Of a stretch of DNA of 64,000 bases, positions 24,831-32,652 are shown piece by piece. The position numbers and the translations under genes are program-made. Below the pieces are notes generated by a model. That model did no database searches, had not been told where the DNA came from, and was given only the letters and a program-made list of their open reading frames with translations. This stretch comes from Streptomyces acidiscabies (GTDB lineage: Bacteria; Actinomycetota; Actinomycetes; Streptomycetales; Streptomycetaceae), in assembly GCF_020010905.1 (NCBI RefSeq), contig NZ_JAGJBY010000002.1, forward strand, positions 3,162,001-3,226,000, given 5' to 3'. The number at the start of each line of letters is the position of its first letter. Position 1 is the first letter of the stretch.

Positions 24831-25158
24831 CGGCTTCCGTCGCGCGCAGTTCGGCCAGCAGGCCCTGGCGGTCCGTCAGCAGGGTCGTCAGGATGCGGCG
24901 GGCGGCGGCCAGGAGCGCGGCGACGTCGCCGCCCGCCAGCTCGTACGTCACCGTCGAGCCCGTGCGCGTCGCCGTCACGATGCCGGAGCGGCGCAGGACC
25001 GCGAGGTGCTGGGAGAGGGTCGACGGTTCGACCTCGATCCGGGCGAGGAGGTCCCGTACCGGCTGGGGGCCGTCCAGGAGGAGTTCCAGGACGCGGATGC
25101 GTACGGGGTGGCCGAGCATCCGGAACAGGTCGGCCTTCGCCTCATACAGAGGGACCAT
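24817..25158 (-). CDS. ArsR-family transcriptional regulator
   Basis: A 113-residue winged-helix regulator. The helix-turn-helix is seen in DLLARIEVEPSTLSQHLAVL, with the wing RRSGIVTATRTGSTVTYEL. No classic metal-binding Cys pair (ELCVCDL) is visible, so it may sense something other than arsenic or cadmium. Its start overlaps the end of the small gene upstream by 17 bases, so the two are translated together, and its 3' end overlaps the SulP gene on the other strand. This SulP/ArsR pairing suggests control of anion uptake. Confidence 0.88.
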   Translation of the reverse strand: MVPLYEAKADLFRMLGHPVRIRVLELLLDGPQPVRDLLARIEVEPSTLSQHLAVLRRSGIVTATRTGSTVTYELAGGDVAALLAAARRILTTLLTDRQGLLAELRATEAVRPG

Positions 25159-25327
25159 CGGTGTCCTCCTCCACGCTCACGCCGTGCGCCCGCGCGATCC
25201 GCAGGGCGTCGTCCAGCTCGTCCTCCGCGACCGCCCGCTCGTACGCGTCCCCCTCCCGGACCGCCGCCGCGACCCGCGCCCGCGCCGCCCGCACCCGCTC
25301 CCGCAACGCCTTCGCGAACCCACCCAC
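25142..25327 (-). CDS. Small hypothetical protein upstream of and overlapping arsR-type gene
   Basis: About 61 residues, highly charged and probably helical (ALRERVRAARARVAAAV, then EDELDDALRIARAHGV). I do not recognise a family. GTG 25327 has GGAGGGG at 8 bases and is used here; a longer form could start at TTG 25363. Its end overlaps the ArsR start by 17 bases, so it is the first gene of that operon and may be a partner of the regulator or transporter. Confidence 0.6.
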   Translation of the reverse strand: MGGFAKALRERVRAARARVAAAVREGDAYERAVAEDELDDALRIARAHGVSVEEDTDGPSV

Positions 25328-25364
25328 CAGGACGACCCCTCCACGATCCGCGTGCTCGGCCAAC

Positions 25365-25378
25365 TGATGAATTCAGCA
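25365..25378. promoter_or_regulatory. 14-bp palindrome around TGAATTCA upstream of the small gene/arsR operon
   Basis: TGAATTCA (25368-25375) is a perfect 8-bp palindrome extended to 14 bp with one mismatch. It lies in an AT-rich patch just upstream of the operon start and is a candidate autoregulatory ArsR site. Confidence 0.4.
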
Positions 25379-25406
25379 AGTCCGCAACGGTTAAGTGTAC
25401 TGAGAA

Positions 25407-26162
25407 TCACGGGAGTTCGGCGGGTCGCGGCTGCTCCGGTCCGAGCCCTCCGAGCAGTGCGGTCAGGGTGAACTCGAAGCGTTCGTGGCCCTCGCCCGAG
25501 GTCAGTTCGTCGAGGTGGGCGACCGTGTTGGGGAAGCGGTCGGCGGGGAGCAGGCGGTAGCGGTCGGCGAGGGCGGCGCGGTCCAGGACGCGCTGGTCGG
25601 TGCCGGTCGCGGGGTCGTGGCGCAGGGAGACCTCGAAGCAGTACGCCGAGACGTAGAGGAACGCGGCGTCGATCGCCCACGCGGCGGATCGGGGGGTCAC
25701 TCCGGCGGCCAGCAGGATGCCGAGCATGCCTTCGCTCAGGCGCAGCGCGTCGAGGCTGTTGGGGGCGGCGGCCAGGGCGGCGCGGGAGATCCCGGGGTAG
25801 CGGAGGTATTCGTCGCGCAGGGCCCGGCAGACGTCCAGCATCTGCTCGGTCCAGCGGGCGGGGTCCGGCTGCGGTACGGGGATCCTGGCGCAGACCTCGC
25901 TGATCAGGAGTTCGTCCAGTTCGGCCTTGTTGCGTACGTGGGCGTACAGCGAGGCCGGGCCGGTCTGGAGCGCGGCGGCGACCTTGCGCATCGTCAGGGC
26001 CTCGTAGCCGTCGGCCTCGATGAGGCGGAACGCCTCGGTCATGATCCGGGCGACGGTGATCGGGGGTTTTCCGGGGGGCTGGTCCGGCTTGTCGAGGGCG
26101 GCGATCTTCGCGGCCCAGTCGTCCCGGTCTGCGGCGCTCTTGTTCGTCACGGGGGTCAGCAT
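25407..26162 (-). CDS. TetR-family transcriptional regulator (drug-pump type)
   Basis: A 251-residue repressor. The N-terminal helix-turn-helix (about 38-80) contains TVARIMTEAFRLIEADGYEA and ALTMRKVAAALQTGPASLYA, followed by a TetR_C-type ligand domain. It is divergent from a 14-helix MFS exporter at 26241, the classical repressor/pump arrangement. The 78-base gap holds three evenly spaced GAAC-N3-GTTC palindromes. The ATG at 26162 is used; no good ribosome site is seen, so a leaderless mRNA or the GTG at 26150 are alternatives. Confidence 0.9.
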   Translation of the reverse strand: MLTPVTNKSAADRDDWAAKIAALDKPDQPPGKPPITVARIMTEAFRLIEADGYEALTMRKVAAALQTGPASLYAHVRNKAELDELLISEVCARIPVPQPDPARWTEQMLDVCRALRDEYLRYPGISRAALAAAPNSLDALRLSEGMLGILLAAGVTPRSAAWAIDAAFLYVSAYCFEVSLRHDPATGTDQRVLDRAALADRYRLLPADRFPNTVAHLDELTSGEGHERFEFTLTALLGGLGPEQPRPAELP

Positions 26163-26172
26163 AGCTTGACTC

Positions 26173-26220
26173 GAACGTCGTTCCTTGCGTAGAACAGTGT
26201 TCGTCAGTGGAACACTGTTC
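26173..26220. promoter_or_regulatory. Three GAAC-N3-GTTC operators in the TetR/MFS divergent promoter
   Basis: Perfect 11-bp palindromes GAACGTCGTTC (26173-26183), GAACAGTGTTC (26192-26202) and GAACACTGTTC (26210-26220) are spaced 19 and 18 bases apart, filling the gap between the divergent genes. They are the obvious binding sites for the TetR regulator and overlap where both promoters must be. Confidence 0.8.
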
Positions 26221-26240
26221 GTTGTCCTTTGAGGAGCGCC

Positions 26241-27674
26241 ATGACCACCACCGCCCGGGAGCCCACCTTCCGCTCCCTCCGCGAGGCCCGCCTCGCCCTC
26301 GTCGGCCTCTCGGCCGTCTTCCTGTTCGAGATGATGAGCAACACCGTCCTCAACGTCGCCCTGCCCACCATCGGGCGTGAACTGGACGCCCCGACCGTCG
26401 CCCTGCAATGGGTCACGAACGGTTACTCCGTCGTCTTCGGCGGCCTCATGCTCGTGTTCGGCGTCCTCGCGGACCGGCTCGGACGGCGGCGCGTGATGAT
26501 CGCCGGGCTGGTTCTGCTCGGTGTCGCCAGCCTCGCGACGGCCGCCGTCACCAGTACCGGTGAGCTGATCGCCGTCCGCGCGGTGATGGGGCTCGCCGCC
26601 GCGATGACCACGCCGGGGACCATGGCGATGGCTTTTCGGCTGTTCGAGGACGAGGGGCTGCGGGTCCGGGCGATCACGCTGATCTCGACGGTCGGGATGG
26701 TGGGGCTCGCGATCGGGCCGACGGTCGGGGGGTTCGTGCTGTCCTTCGCCCCTTGGCAGGTCCTGCTGTTGGTGAACGTGCCGATCGTGGTGCTCGCGGT
26801 CGTCGGTATTCGGGCCGGGGTGCCGGCTGATGATGCCGGGGAGTTGCATCGGGCGCCGGTGGATCTGCCGGGTGGGGTGCTCGGTACGGGTGCGGTGGTG
26901 CTGGTTCTTGTCGCGCCCAGCTTGTTCGTGGAGTTCGGGGCTGGGGTGTGGGCGTGGGGTGCTGTCGGCGGTGCCTTCGTCGCCGGGTTCCTGTTCGTGA
27001 GGCGTCAGCGGTCCGTCGCGTATCCGCTGCTCGACCTCTCGCTCGTCGCCCGGCCCCAGGTGTCCGGCGGGCTGGCGTACAAGGCGGCTGCGGGGCTCGC
27101 GAATGCGGGGCTGGCGTACCTGGTCACGCTCCAGTTGCAGCTTGACTGGGGGTGGTCGCCGGGGCTGGCTTCGCTCGGGATGTTGCCGCAGGTCGTCGTC
27201 CTGATCGCCGGGGGCCCTTTCGTGCACCGGTTCGTCGGGCGGGTCGGCATCGACCGGGCCGCCTGGATCAGCGCCGCGTCCGTCGTCGCCGGGCTCGCGG
27301 TCTACACCCTGTCCGGGCGCCTCGGCTATCCGTGGGTGGCTCTCTCGCTGGTGTTCGTCGCCGCCGGGATGCGTGTCGTCGGCGCGGCGGCGGGCGTCAA
27401 CGTCCTCAACGGCCTTCCCGCCGACCGGACGTCCACGGGGGCGGCGCTCATCGACACGGCGGCCGAGGTCACCGCTGCCGCCGGGGTCGCCACGGTCGGC
27501 ACCGTACTCGCGGCGGTCTTCGCAGGGAACGTCACGGCGGGGCACTGGACGGCAGCGCAGGCGGGCCAGTTCCACGAGGCGGTCACCGTGTCCGGGACCG
27601 TCCTCACGCTCGCCTCCGCGGGGCTGCTCGGCTGGGCCGTGCGCCGTACCCGCCGGGCCACCGCCTCGGCCTGA
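26241..27674 (+). CDS. MFS drug exporter, DHA2 (14-helix) type
   Basis: A 477-residue proton-driven exporter. Early motif C-like and motif A regions are present (LNVALPTIGRELDAPTVALQ and GVLADRLGRRRVMIAG), with about 14 hydrophobic helices along the chain. ATG 26241 follows GAGGAG. It is divergent from a TetR regulator and shares its triple operator, so it is a substrate-inducible efflux pump. The substrate is unknown; there is no sign that it belongs to a biosynthetic cluster. Confidence 0.9.
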   Translation: MTTTAREPTFRSLREARLALVGLSAVFLFEMMSNTVLNVALPTIGRELDAPTVALQWVTNGYSVVFGGLMLVFGVLADRLGRRRVMIAGLVLLGVASLATAAVTSTGELIAVRAVMGLAAAMTTPGTMAMAFRLFEDEGLRVRAITLISTVGMVGLAIGPTVGGFVLSFAPWQVLLLVNVPIVVLAVVGIRAGVPADDAGELHRAPVDLPGGVLGTGAVVLVLVAPSLFVEFGAGVWAWGAVGGAFVAGFLFVRRQRSVAYPLLDLSLVARPQVSGGLAYKAAAGLANAGLAYLVTLQLQLDWGWSPGLASLGMLPQVVVLIAGGPFVHRFVGRVGIDRAAWISAASVVAGLAVYTLSGRLGYPWVALSLVFVAAGMRVVGAAAGVNVLNGLPADRTSTGAALIDTAAEVTAAAGVATVGTVLAAVFAGNVTAGHWTAAQAGQFHEAVTVSGTVLTLASAGLLGWAVRRTRRATASA

Positions 27675-27705
27675 CCGACGAACCATCGACGACGAGGACC
27701 ACACC

Positions 27706-28488
27706 ATGCGCGCCGAATTCCCGCCTCCGTCCGGGCTCAGCGACGAAGCCGTACGCGGCCTGCGGGCGCCCCGGGTCGACCTCCGGTTCCCCGATGCCGA
27801 CGACCATGCCGGGTGGCGGATGCTCGTCGACACGTGGAACGCCGGGAAGGCCGGGCCGAGCGAGCCGTCGTCCGGGTACGACGTCGACGGGGTCCGCGTC
27901 CACGTCGTACGCCCCGGCGCCGGTGGCGAGCCCGTCCACCTGTACTTCCACGGCGGCGCCCTCATCTTCGGCGCCGGTGCCCTGTGCCGCGGCGTACAGC
28001 GGCCTCGAAACCCACGCCGTCGACCACCGCATGCCGCCCGACCACCCCTTCCCGGCCGCCCTCGACGACGCGATCACCGTCTACCGCCGCCTCCTTGAGG
28101 TGCGTGCACCGCACGACATCGTGGTCGGCGGCGGCTCGGCGGGCGGCAACATCGCCGCCGCGCTGCTGGTACGGGCGTACGACGAGGGGCTGCCGATGCC
28201 CGCCGCAGCCCCGAGGTCGACCTGACGGAGTCCGGCGACACCTTCCGCACCCTGTCCGGCGTCGACCACCTCCCGCCCACCTACCTCCAGTCCGGGACCC
28301 GCGACCTGTTCCTCTCCAACACGGTCCGCATGCACCGCAAACTCCGCTCGTCCGGCGTCCACGCGGAACTCCACATCGGGGAGGCCATGCCGCACGGAGG
28401 TTTCGGGGGCGCACCGGAGAACCTCGAACTCGACGCGGAGGCGGGCCGGTTCATCGCGGGCCACGTCCGGCACGGGCGGGGTGGCTGA
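27706..28488 (+). pseudogene. Alpha/beta-hydrolase fold-3 (HSL-type esterase) pseudogene
   Basis: Recognisable pieces of a hormone-sensitive-lipase-type esterase lie in alternating frames. The start and oxyanion motif (VHLYFHGGALIFGAG) are in one frame. At about 27990 the frame shifts to carry HAVDHRMPPDHPFPAALDD and the nucleophile motif VVGGGSAGGNIAA. At about 28210 it shifts again to EVDLTESGDTFRTL and PPTYLQSGTRDLFLSN. Between SGVD and HLPPTYL roughly 40-45 residues normally present are missing. The catalytic Ser survives but no single protein does. It begins 31 bases after the MFS stop, so it was probably the second gene of that operon. Confidence 0.8.
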
Positions 28489-28692
28489 GGCGGGCAGCTC
28501 TGGCATCGCGATCGAGGGCACCTCGTACGGGGCGGGGAACAGGAATGGCGGCCTCCTCGCCGACGGTCGGTCAGTGCCCTGCTGACAGTCTCACGTCCGC
28601 ATTGGCGTACCGACTTCGGCGGACCTTGGCGGGGAACGCGGGACGGTAGGTTGAGCCCTGCGGGGCCGCGCCCGGTGTCCAGGAGGTACGTC

Positions 28693-29247
28693 ATGACAAC
28701 CCCCACGTGGATGCGCGCGCCGATCACGGCAGATGCGTACGACTCCTGGACCGAGGAACAGTGCGTGGGGATCGAGATCGTGGAGGGGACGGCCGTAACG
28801 ATTCCCAGCGCGTCCAAACGCCACACCCGCTTGGCTCGACATCTGGCCAACGCCCTGGACACTGCCGGTGGGCCGGTCTGGAACGCCGATACCGACTTCG
28901 ACGTCCGGCTCCAGGACATCCCCCTCACCAACCGCCGCCCGGACGTCGTCGTGTACCGCGCGGACACGATCGACATCACCCCCACCCGTCCCGAACACGT
29001 CCTCCTGGTCGTGGAGGTGGTCTCGCCGGGCTCGGAGACCACCGACCGGGTCGTCAAGACCGACCAGTACGCCAAGTCGGGCATCGCCTTCTACTGGAGC
29101 GTCGAGCAGGCCGCGACCGGTGTCCCGCTCGTCTATACGTACGTCCTTGATCCCGCGACCAGGACCTACCGGGACGGCGACGTCTTCACCGGCACCGTCA
29201 AGGCCGTGGCACCTTTCCCCGTGGAGATCGACCTCGCCCGGATCTGA
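28693..29247 (+). CDS. Uma2-family (DUF820) restriction-endonuclease-fold protein
   Basis: A 184-residue protein of the Uma2 family, which is abundant in Streptomyces and cyanobacteria and has a PD-(D/E)XK nuclease-like fold of uncertain role. The core motif is visible: RRPDVVVYRADTID (Asp), then LLVVEVVSPGSETTD (Glu-x-Val) and KTDQYAKSGIAFYW. ATG 28693 follows AGGAGG at a good distance. It stands alone, with no toxin-antitoxin partner visible beside it. Confidence 0.85.
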   Translation: MTTPTWMRAPITADAYDSWTEEQCVGIEIVEGTAVTIPSASKRHTRLARHLANALDTAGGPVWNADTDFDVRLQDIPLTNRRPDVVVYRADTIDITPTRPEHVLLVVEVVSPGSETTDRVVKTDQYAKSGIAFYWSVEQAATGVPLVYTYVLDPATRTYRDGDVFTGTVKAVAPFPVEIDLARI

Positions 29248-29308
29248 CTCCGCACCGCCGGGGAAAACGGGGTGCCGGGGCCTGGGTCGTATCCCTGCCC
29301 TCGGCCCC

Positions 29309-29914
29309 ATGCGTCCCGAATCCGTCCTCCTCAACGTCATCGACCTGGAGGCCACTTGCTGGGACGGGCAGCCGCCTCCCGGTTCCGTGAGCGAGGTCAT
29401 CGAGGTCGGGCTCACCGTGGTGGATGTGGTGGCCCGGACCCGGGTGTCCCGGCATCGGATTCTGGTCCGGCCCGTCCGGTCCAGGGTGAGCGCATTTTGT
29501 ACCGAGCTGACCGGGCTTACGCAGGACGAGGTGGCGAGGGGGGTTTCCTTCGCCGAGGCGTGCCGGGTGCTCGTCGAGGAGTACGGCGGTGGGGAGCGGC
29601 CCTGGGCGAGTTGGGGCGAGTACGACCGGCGGCAGTTCGCGCGGCAGAGCCAGGCCGATGGGGTGGCCTATCCGTTCGGGTACCCGACCGAGCGCACGCA
29701 CACCAACGCGAAGGCCGTGTTCGCCGAGGCGTACGGGCTGCGCAGGAAACCCGGCATGGCCCAGGCGCTCCAGATCGCCGGGCTGCCGTTGGAGGGACGG
29801 CACCACCGGGGTGAGGACGACGCGTGGAACATCGCGGCGCTGGTTCTCGACCTGGTGGGGCGGGGGGCGTGGCCGGGCGAGGGGGCTGCCTGGCGGGGTA
29901 CGCCGACGGGGTGA
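29309..29914 (+). CDS. 3'-5' exonuclease, DEDDh (DnaQ/ERI1-like)
   Basis: A 201-residue exonuclease-fold protein. The first metal-binding motif is NVIDLEATCW (Asp-x-Glu), a middle Asp is in SWGEYDRRQF, and the last motif is HRGEDDAWNIA (His and Asp), matching the stand-alone DnaQ-like / ERI1-type group acting on DNA or RNA 3' ends. No clear ribosome site precedes the ATG at 29309, but conserved sequence begins there. Its last codons fall in the first unit of a 30-bp repeat, so the C-terminus may vary between strains. Confidence 0.82.
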   Translation: MRPESVLLNVIDLEATCWDGQPPPGSVSEVIEVGLTVVDVVARTRVSRHRILVRPVRSRVSAFCTELTGLTQDEVARGVSFAEACRVLVEEYGGGERPWASWGEYDRRQFARQSQADGVAYPFGYPTERTHTNAKAVFAEAYGLRRKPGMAQALQIAGLPLEGRHHRGEDDAWNIAALVLDLVGRGAWPGEGAAWRGTPTG

Positions 29915-30020
29915 GGCGGGGGCGCGGCGGGGTACGCCGACAGCGCGGGGCGCGGCGGGGTGCGCCGACGGCGTGAGGTGCGGGGTGTGGCGAGGTGCGC
30001 TGGCAGCGCGGGGCGCGGCC
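29890..30020. repeat. Degenerate ~30-bp GC-rich direct repeats at the exonuclease 3' end
   Basis: Units based on GGCGGGGTACGCCGAC recur about four times (around 29893, 29935, 29960 and 29990), alternately followed by AGCGCGGGGC and GGCGTGAGG. The first unit is coding (last residues and stop of the exonuclease), the rest are non-coding. They lead into the 61-bp array. Confidence 0.65.
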
Positions 30021-30059
30021 GGGGGACCGGCCCGGCGGATGCGTGGGTCGGCCACCGCG

Positions 30060-30350
30060 ACCCTCGTCGCTCCCGACGCCACGCCGGCCGGCTTCCGTGA
30101 TCGTGGCCTGTGCCTGTCCGACCCTCGTCGCTCCCGACGCCACGCCGGCCGGCTTCCGCGATCGTGGCCTGTGCCTGTCCGACCCTCGTCGCTCCCGACG
30201 CCACGCCGGCCGGCTCCCGTGATCGTGGCCCGTGCCTGTCCGACCGTCGTCGCCCTCAATGCCACGCCGGCTGGCTTCCGCGACTGTGGCCCGAGCCTCG
30301 TCGCCCCCGACGCCACACCGGCCAACCCCCGCGACCACGGCCCGAACCGC
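30060..30350. repeat. 61-bp tandem repeat array in a convergent intergenic region
   Basis: ACC(C/G)TCGTCG recurs at 30060, 30121, 30182 and 30243, exactly 61 bp apart, with a shortened fifth copy from about 30294. The first three copies are nearly identical; the fourth and fifth diverge progressively. Each unit holds a GCCGGCCGGC palindrome. As 61 is not a multiple of three, the open frames through it are artefacts. It separates the exonuclease from the convergent DUF574 methyltransferase. No gene is seen in 29915-30357. Confidence 0.92.
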
Positions 30351-30357
30351 CGGAGGC

Positions 30358-31164
30358 CTACGCGTCCTTGCGTCCCACACCCCCGTAGAACCCGATCGGC
30401 GGCAGGCTCGGGTCCGGCGTCTCGTCCGTGCCGTCCGGGCGCCAGTTCGGGACCGCCACCACGCCCGGTTCCAGGAGCGTGAAGCCGTCGAAGAACTCCA
30501 GGACGCGGGCGTGCGGGCGGGGGTTCATCGTTGCCGAGGCGTTTTTGTAGATGGCTACCGCGTCTTCGCGGCGGTCCTCGTGGAAGTCGACCGTGGCGTG
30601 GGTGAGGACGAGGTAGGAGCCGGTGGGGAGGGCGTCCAGGAGGGTCGACATCAAGGTCGTGGGGTCCTCCTCGTCCTGGATGAAGTGCAGGACCGCTACC
30701 AGGAGGAGGGCCACCGGCTCGTCGAGGTCGATGACCTTGCGGACGTCCGGGTGGTCCAGGATCGCGCGCGGGTCGCGCAGGTCCGCGAGGACGACGGAGA
30801 TGCCCTCGTCGTCGTCCAGCAGGGCCATCGAGTGGGTGCCGACGATCGGGTCGTTGTCGACGTACGCGACCCGCGTCTCCGGCGCGATCTCGCGGGCGAT
30901 CTGGTGGACGTTCGGCTCGGTCGGCAGGCCCGTGCCGATGTCCAGGATCTGCCGGATACCGCCCTCGCCCACCACATGCCGCACGGCCCGCCGCATGAAG
31001 GCACGGTTCGCGCGGACGGCGACCCGGACCTCGGGGGCCGCCGCGATGAAGCGTTCCGCGGCCTCCTGGTCGACCGGGTAGTTGTCCTTGCCGCCGAGGA
31101 AGTAGTCGTACATCCGCGCCGGGTGCGGACGGCTTGTGTCGATCTTCGGCGGGTGTGCGGTCAT
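30358..31164 (-). CDS. DUF574/SAV2177-type SAM-dependent methyltransferase
   Basis: A 268-residue protein of the Methyltransf_19 (SAV2177) family, present in many copies in Streptomyces with unknown substrates. Typical marks are the N-terminal HPARMYDYFLGGKDNYPVD, the SAM motif ILDIGTGLPTEPNVHQIA and YVDNDPIVGTHSMALL. ATG 31164 begins just before the conserved region. It is a single gene whose 3' end abuts the 61-bp repeat array; 109 bases separate its start from the glucarate dehydratase stop upstream. Confidence 0.9.
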   Translation of the reverse strand: MTAHPPKIDTSRPHPARMYDYFLGGKDNYPVDQEAAERFIAAAPEVRVAVRANRAFMRRAVRHVVGEGGIRQILDIGTGLPTEPNVHQIAREIAPETRVAYVDNDPIVGTHSMALLDDDEGISVVLADLRDPRAILDHPDVRKVIDLDEPVALLLVAVLHFIQDEEDPTTLMSTLLDALPTGSYLVLTHATVDFHEDRREDAVAIYKNASATMNPRPHARVLEFFDGFTLLEPGVVAVPNWRPDGTDETPDPSLPPIGFYGGVGRKDA

Positions 31165-31273
31165 GGGCGGGCTCCGTCCTGGCGGTCGGCTTCGCAGAGC
31201 CGGGCGCGGGATGACTTGCGGAACATCATCTTGGCACGCGGAGAACGGTGCCCGGCGCCGGGTTACCGTACGG

Positions 31274-32605
31274 TCAACTCCGCACCAGGCAGGGGCGTTT
31301 GGCGTCGAACGTCCACTCCGGGACCAAGTACCGCATCCCTACGGCGTCGTCGCGCCCCGCGAGCGAGTGCTCCGCGTACAGCGCCTCGGCGGCGGCGAGT
31401 CGATCCCGGTCGAGCGTCACGCCGAGACCGGGCGCGTCCGTCACCGCGACCTCACCGGCGACGATGCGCGGCGGCTGAACGGTGAGGCGTTCCAGGCCCT
31501 CCTGCCAGATCCAGTGCGTGTCCAGGGCGTTGTACACGCCGGGCGCGGCGGCGCCGCAGTGGGCCATCATCGCGAGCGAGATGTCGAAGTGGTTGTTGGA
31601 GTGGCAACCCCACGTCAGGCCCAGGGAGTTGCAGAGCTGCGCGACCCGCACCGAGCCGGACATCGTCCAGAAGTGCGGGTCGGCCAGCGGGATGTCGACC
31701 GACCCGAGCGTGAGGGCATGGGTGAGCTGGCGCCAGTCGGTGGCGATCATGTTCGTGGCCGTCGGCAGCCCGGTCGCCCGGCGGAACTCCGCGAGGATCT
31801 CCCGCCCCGAGAACCCGTCCTCGGCGCCGCACGGGTCCTCGGCGTACGCGAGCGTCCCCCGCAGCGGACGGCACAGCTCGACCGCCTCCGCCAGCGACCA
31901 GGCGCCGTTGGGATCGAGGGTGATCCGCGCCTCGGGGAACCGCGCCTTCAACTCCCGTACGGCGGCGACCTCTTGGTCTCCCGCCAGCACACCCCCCTTC
32001 AGCTTGAAGTCCCGGAACCCGTACCGCTCGTACGCCGCCTCGGCCTGCCGCACGATCGCCTCCGGCATGAGCGCCTCCTCGCGGCGGACGCGGTACCACT
32101 CGACGTCCGCGTCCTTCTCCCGGACGTACGGCAGATCGGTGCGGTCCGGGTCGCCGACGTAGAAGAGGTAGCCGAGGACCCGTACGGCGTCGCGCTGCTT
32201 GCCGTCGCCGAGGAGGGCCGCGACGGGCACCTCCAGATGCCGTCCGAGGAGATCCAGGAGCGCCGACTCGATCGCCGTGACGGCGTGGACGGTCGTGCGC
32301 AGGTCGAAGGTCTGCTCACCGCGGCCGTGCGCGTCGCGTCCCGCGAAGGTCTCGGAGACGGCGCGCAGGACGCGCTTGTAGTCACCCAACTCCGCGCCGA
32401 CGACGAGGTGTTCGGCGTCGCGCAGGGTACGGGTGATGGCCTCGCCGCCGGGGACCTCGCCGAGGCCGACGTGGCCGGAGGAGTCCTCGACGACCAGGAC
32501 GTTGCGGGTGAAGAAAGGCGCGTGGGCGCCGGACAGGTTGAGGAGCATCGAGTCGTGGCCCGCGACAGGGTGCACGGAGTAGCGGGTGACGACGGGCTGG
32601 GGCAT
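31274..32605 (-). CDS. gudD: Glucarate dehydratase (enolase superfamily)
   Basis: Dehydrates D-glucarate or L-idarate to 5-keto-4-deoxyglucarate, the first step of glucarate catabolism. At 443 residues it has normal length. The KxK base motif (DFKLKGG), metal ligands (TLDPNGAW, then AEDPCG), the NMIATDWRQL segment and the late His base in SNNHFDISLAMMAHC identify glucarate rather than galactarate or mannonate dehydratase. It starts 47 bases after the GntP-type permease gene, with which it forms an operon. No downstream kdgD or kgsalDH gene is present here, so the rest of the pathway must be elsewhere. Confidence 0.9.
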   Translation of the reverse strand: MPQPVVTRYSVHPVAGHDSMLLNLSGAHAPFFTRNVLVVEDSSGHVGLGEVPGGEAITRTLRDAEHLVVGAELGDYKRVLRAVSETFAGRDAHGRGEQTFDLRTTVHAVTAIESALLDLLGRHLEVPVAALLGDGKQRDAVRVLGYLFYVGDPDRTDLPYVREKDADVEWYRVRREEALMPEAIVRQAEAAYERYGFRDFKLKGGVLAGDQEVAAVRELKARFPEARITLDPNGAWSLAEAVELCRPLRGTLAYAEDPCGAEDGFSGREILAEFRRATGLPTATNMIATDWRQLTHALTLGSVDIPLADPHFWTMSGSVRVAQLCNSLGLTWGCHSNNHFDISLAMMAHCGAAAPGVYNALDTHWIWQEGLERLTVQPPRIVAGEVAVTDAPGLGVTLDRDRLAAAEALYAEHSLAGRDDAVGMRYLVPEWTFDAKRPCLVRS

Positions 32606-32652
32606 GGGGTTCCTTACGTGAGCCAGAGGGAGCCGGAGAGAGTCGGAGTGAG

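Noticed and set aside
30060..30350. CRISPR array
   Set aside because: Units are contiguous 61-bp repeats with no unique spacers and no cas genes nearby.
29915..30357. Repeat-containing coding regions in several frames on both strands
   Set aside because: The 61-bp period shifts frame every unit, so the encoded peptides are meaningless artefacts of GC-rich repeats.
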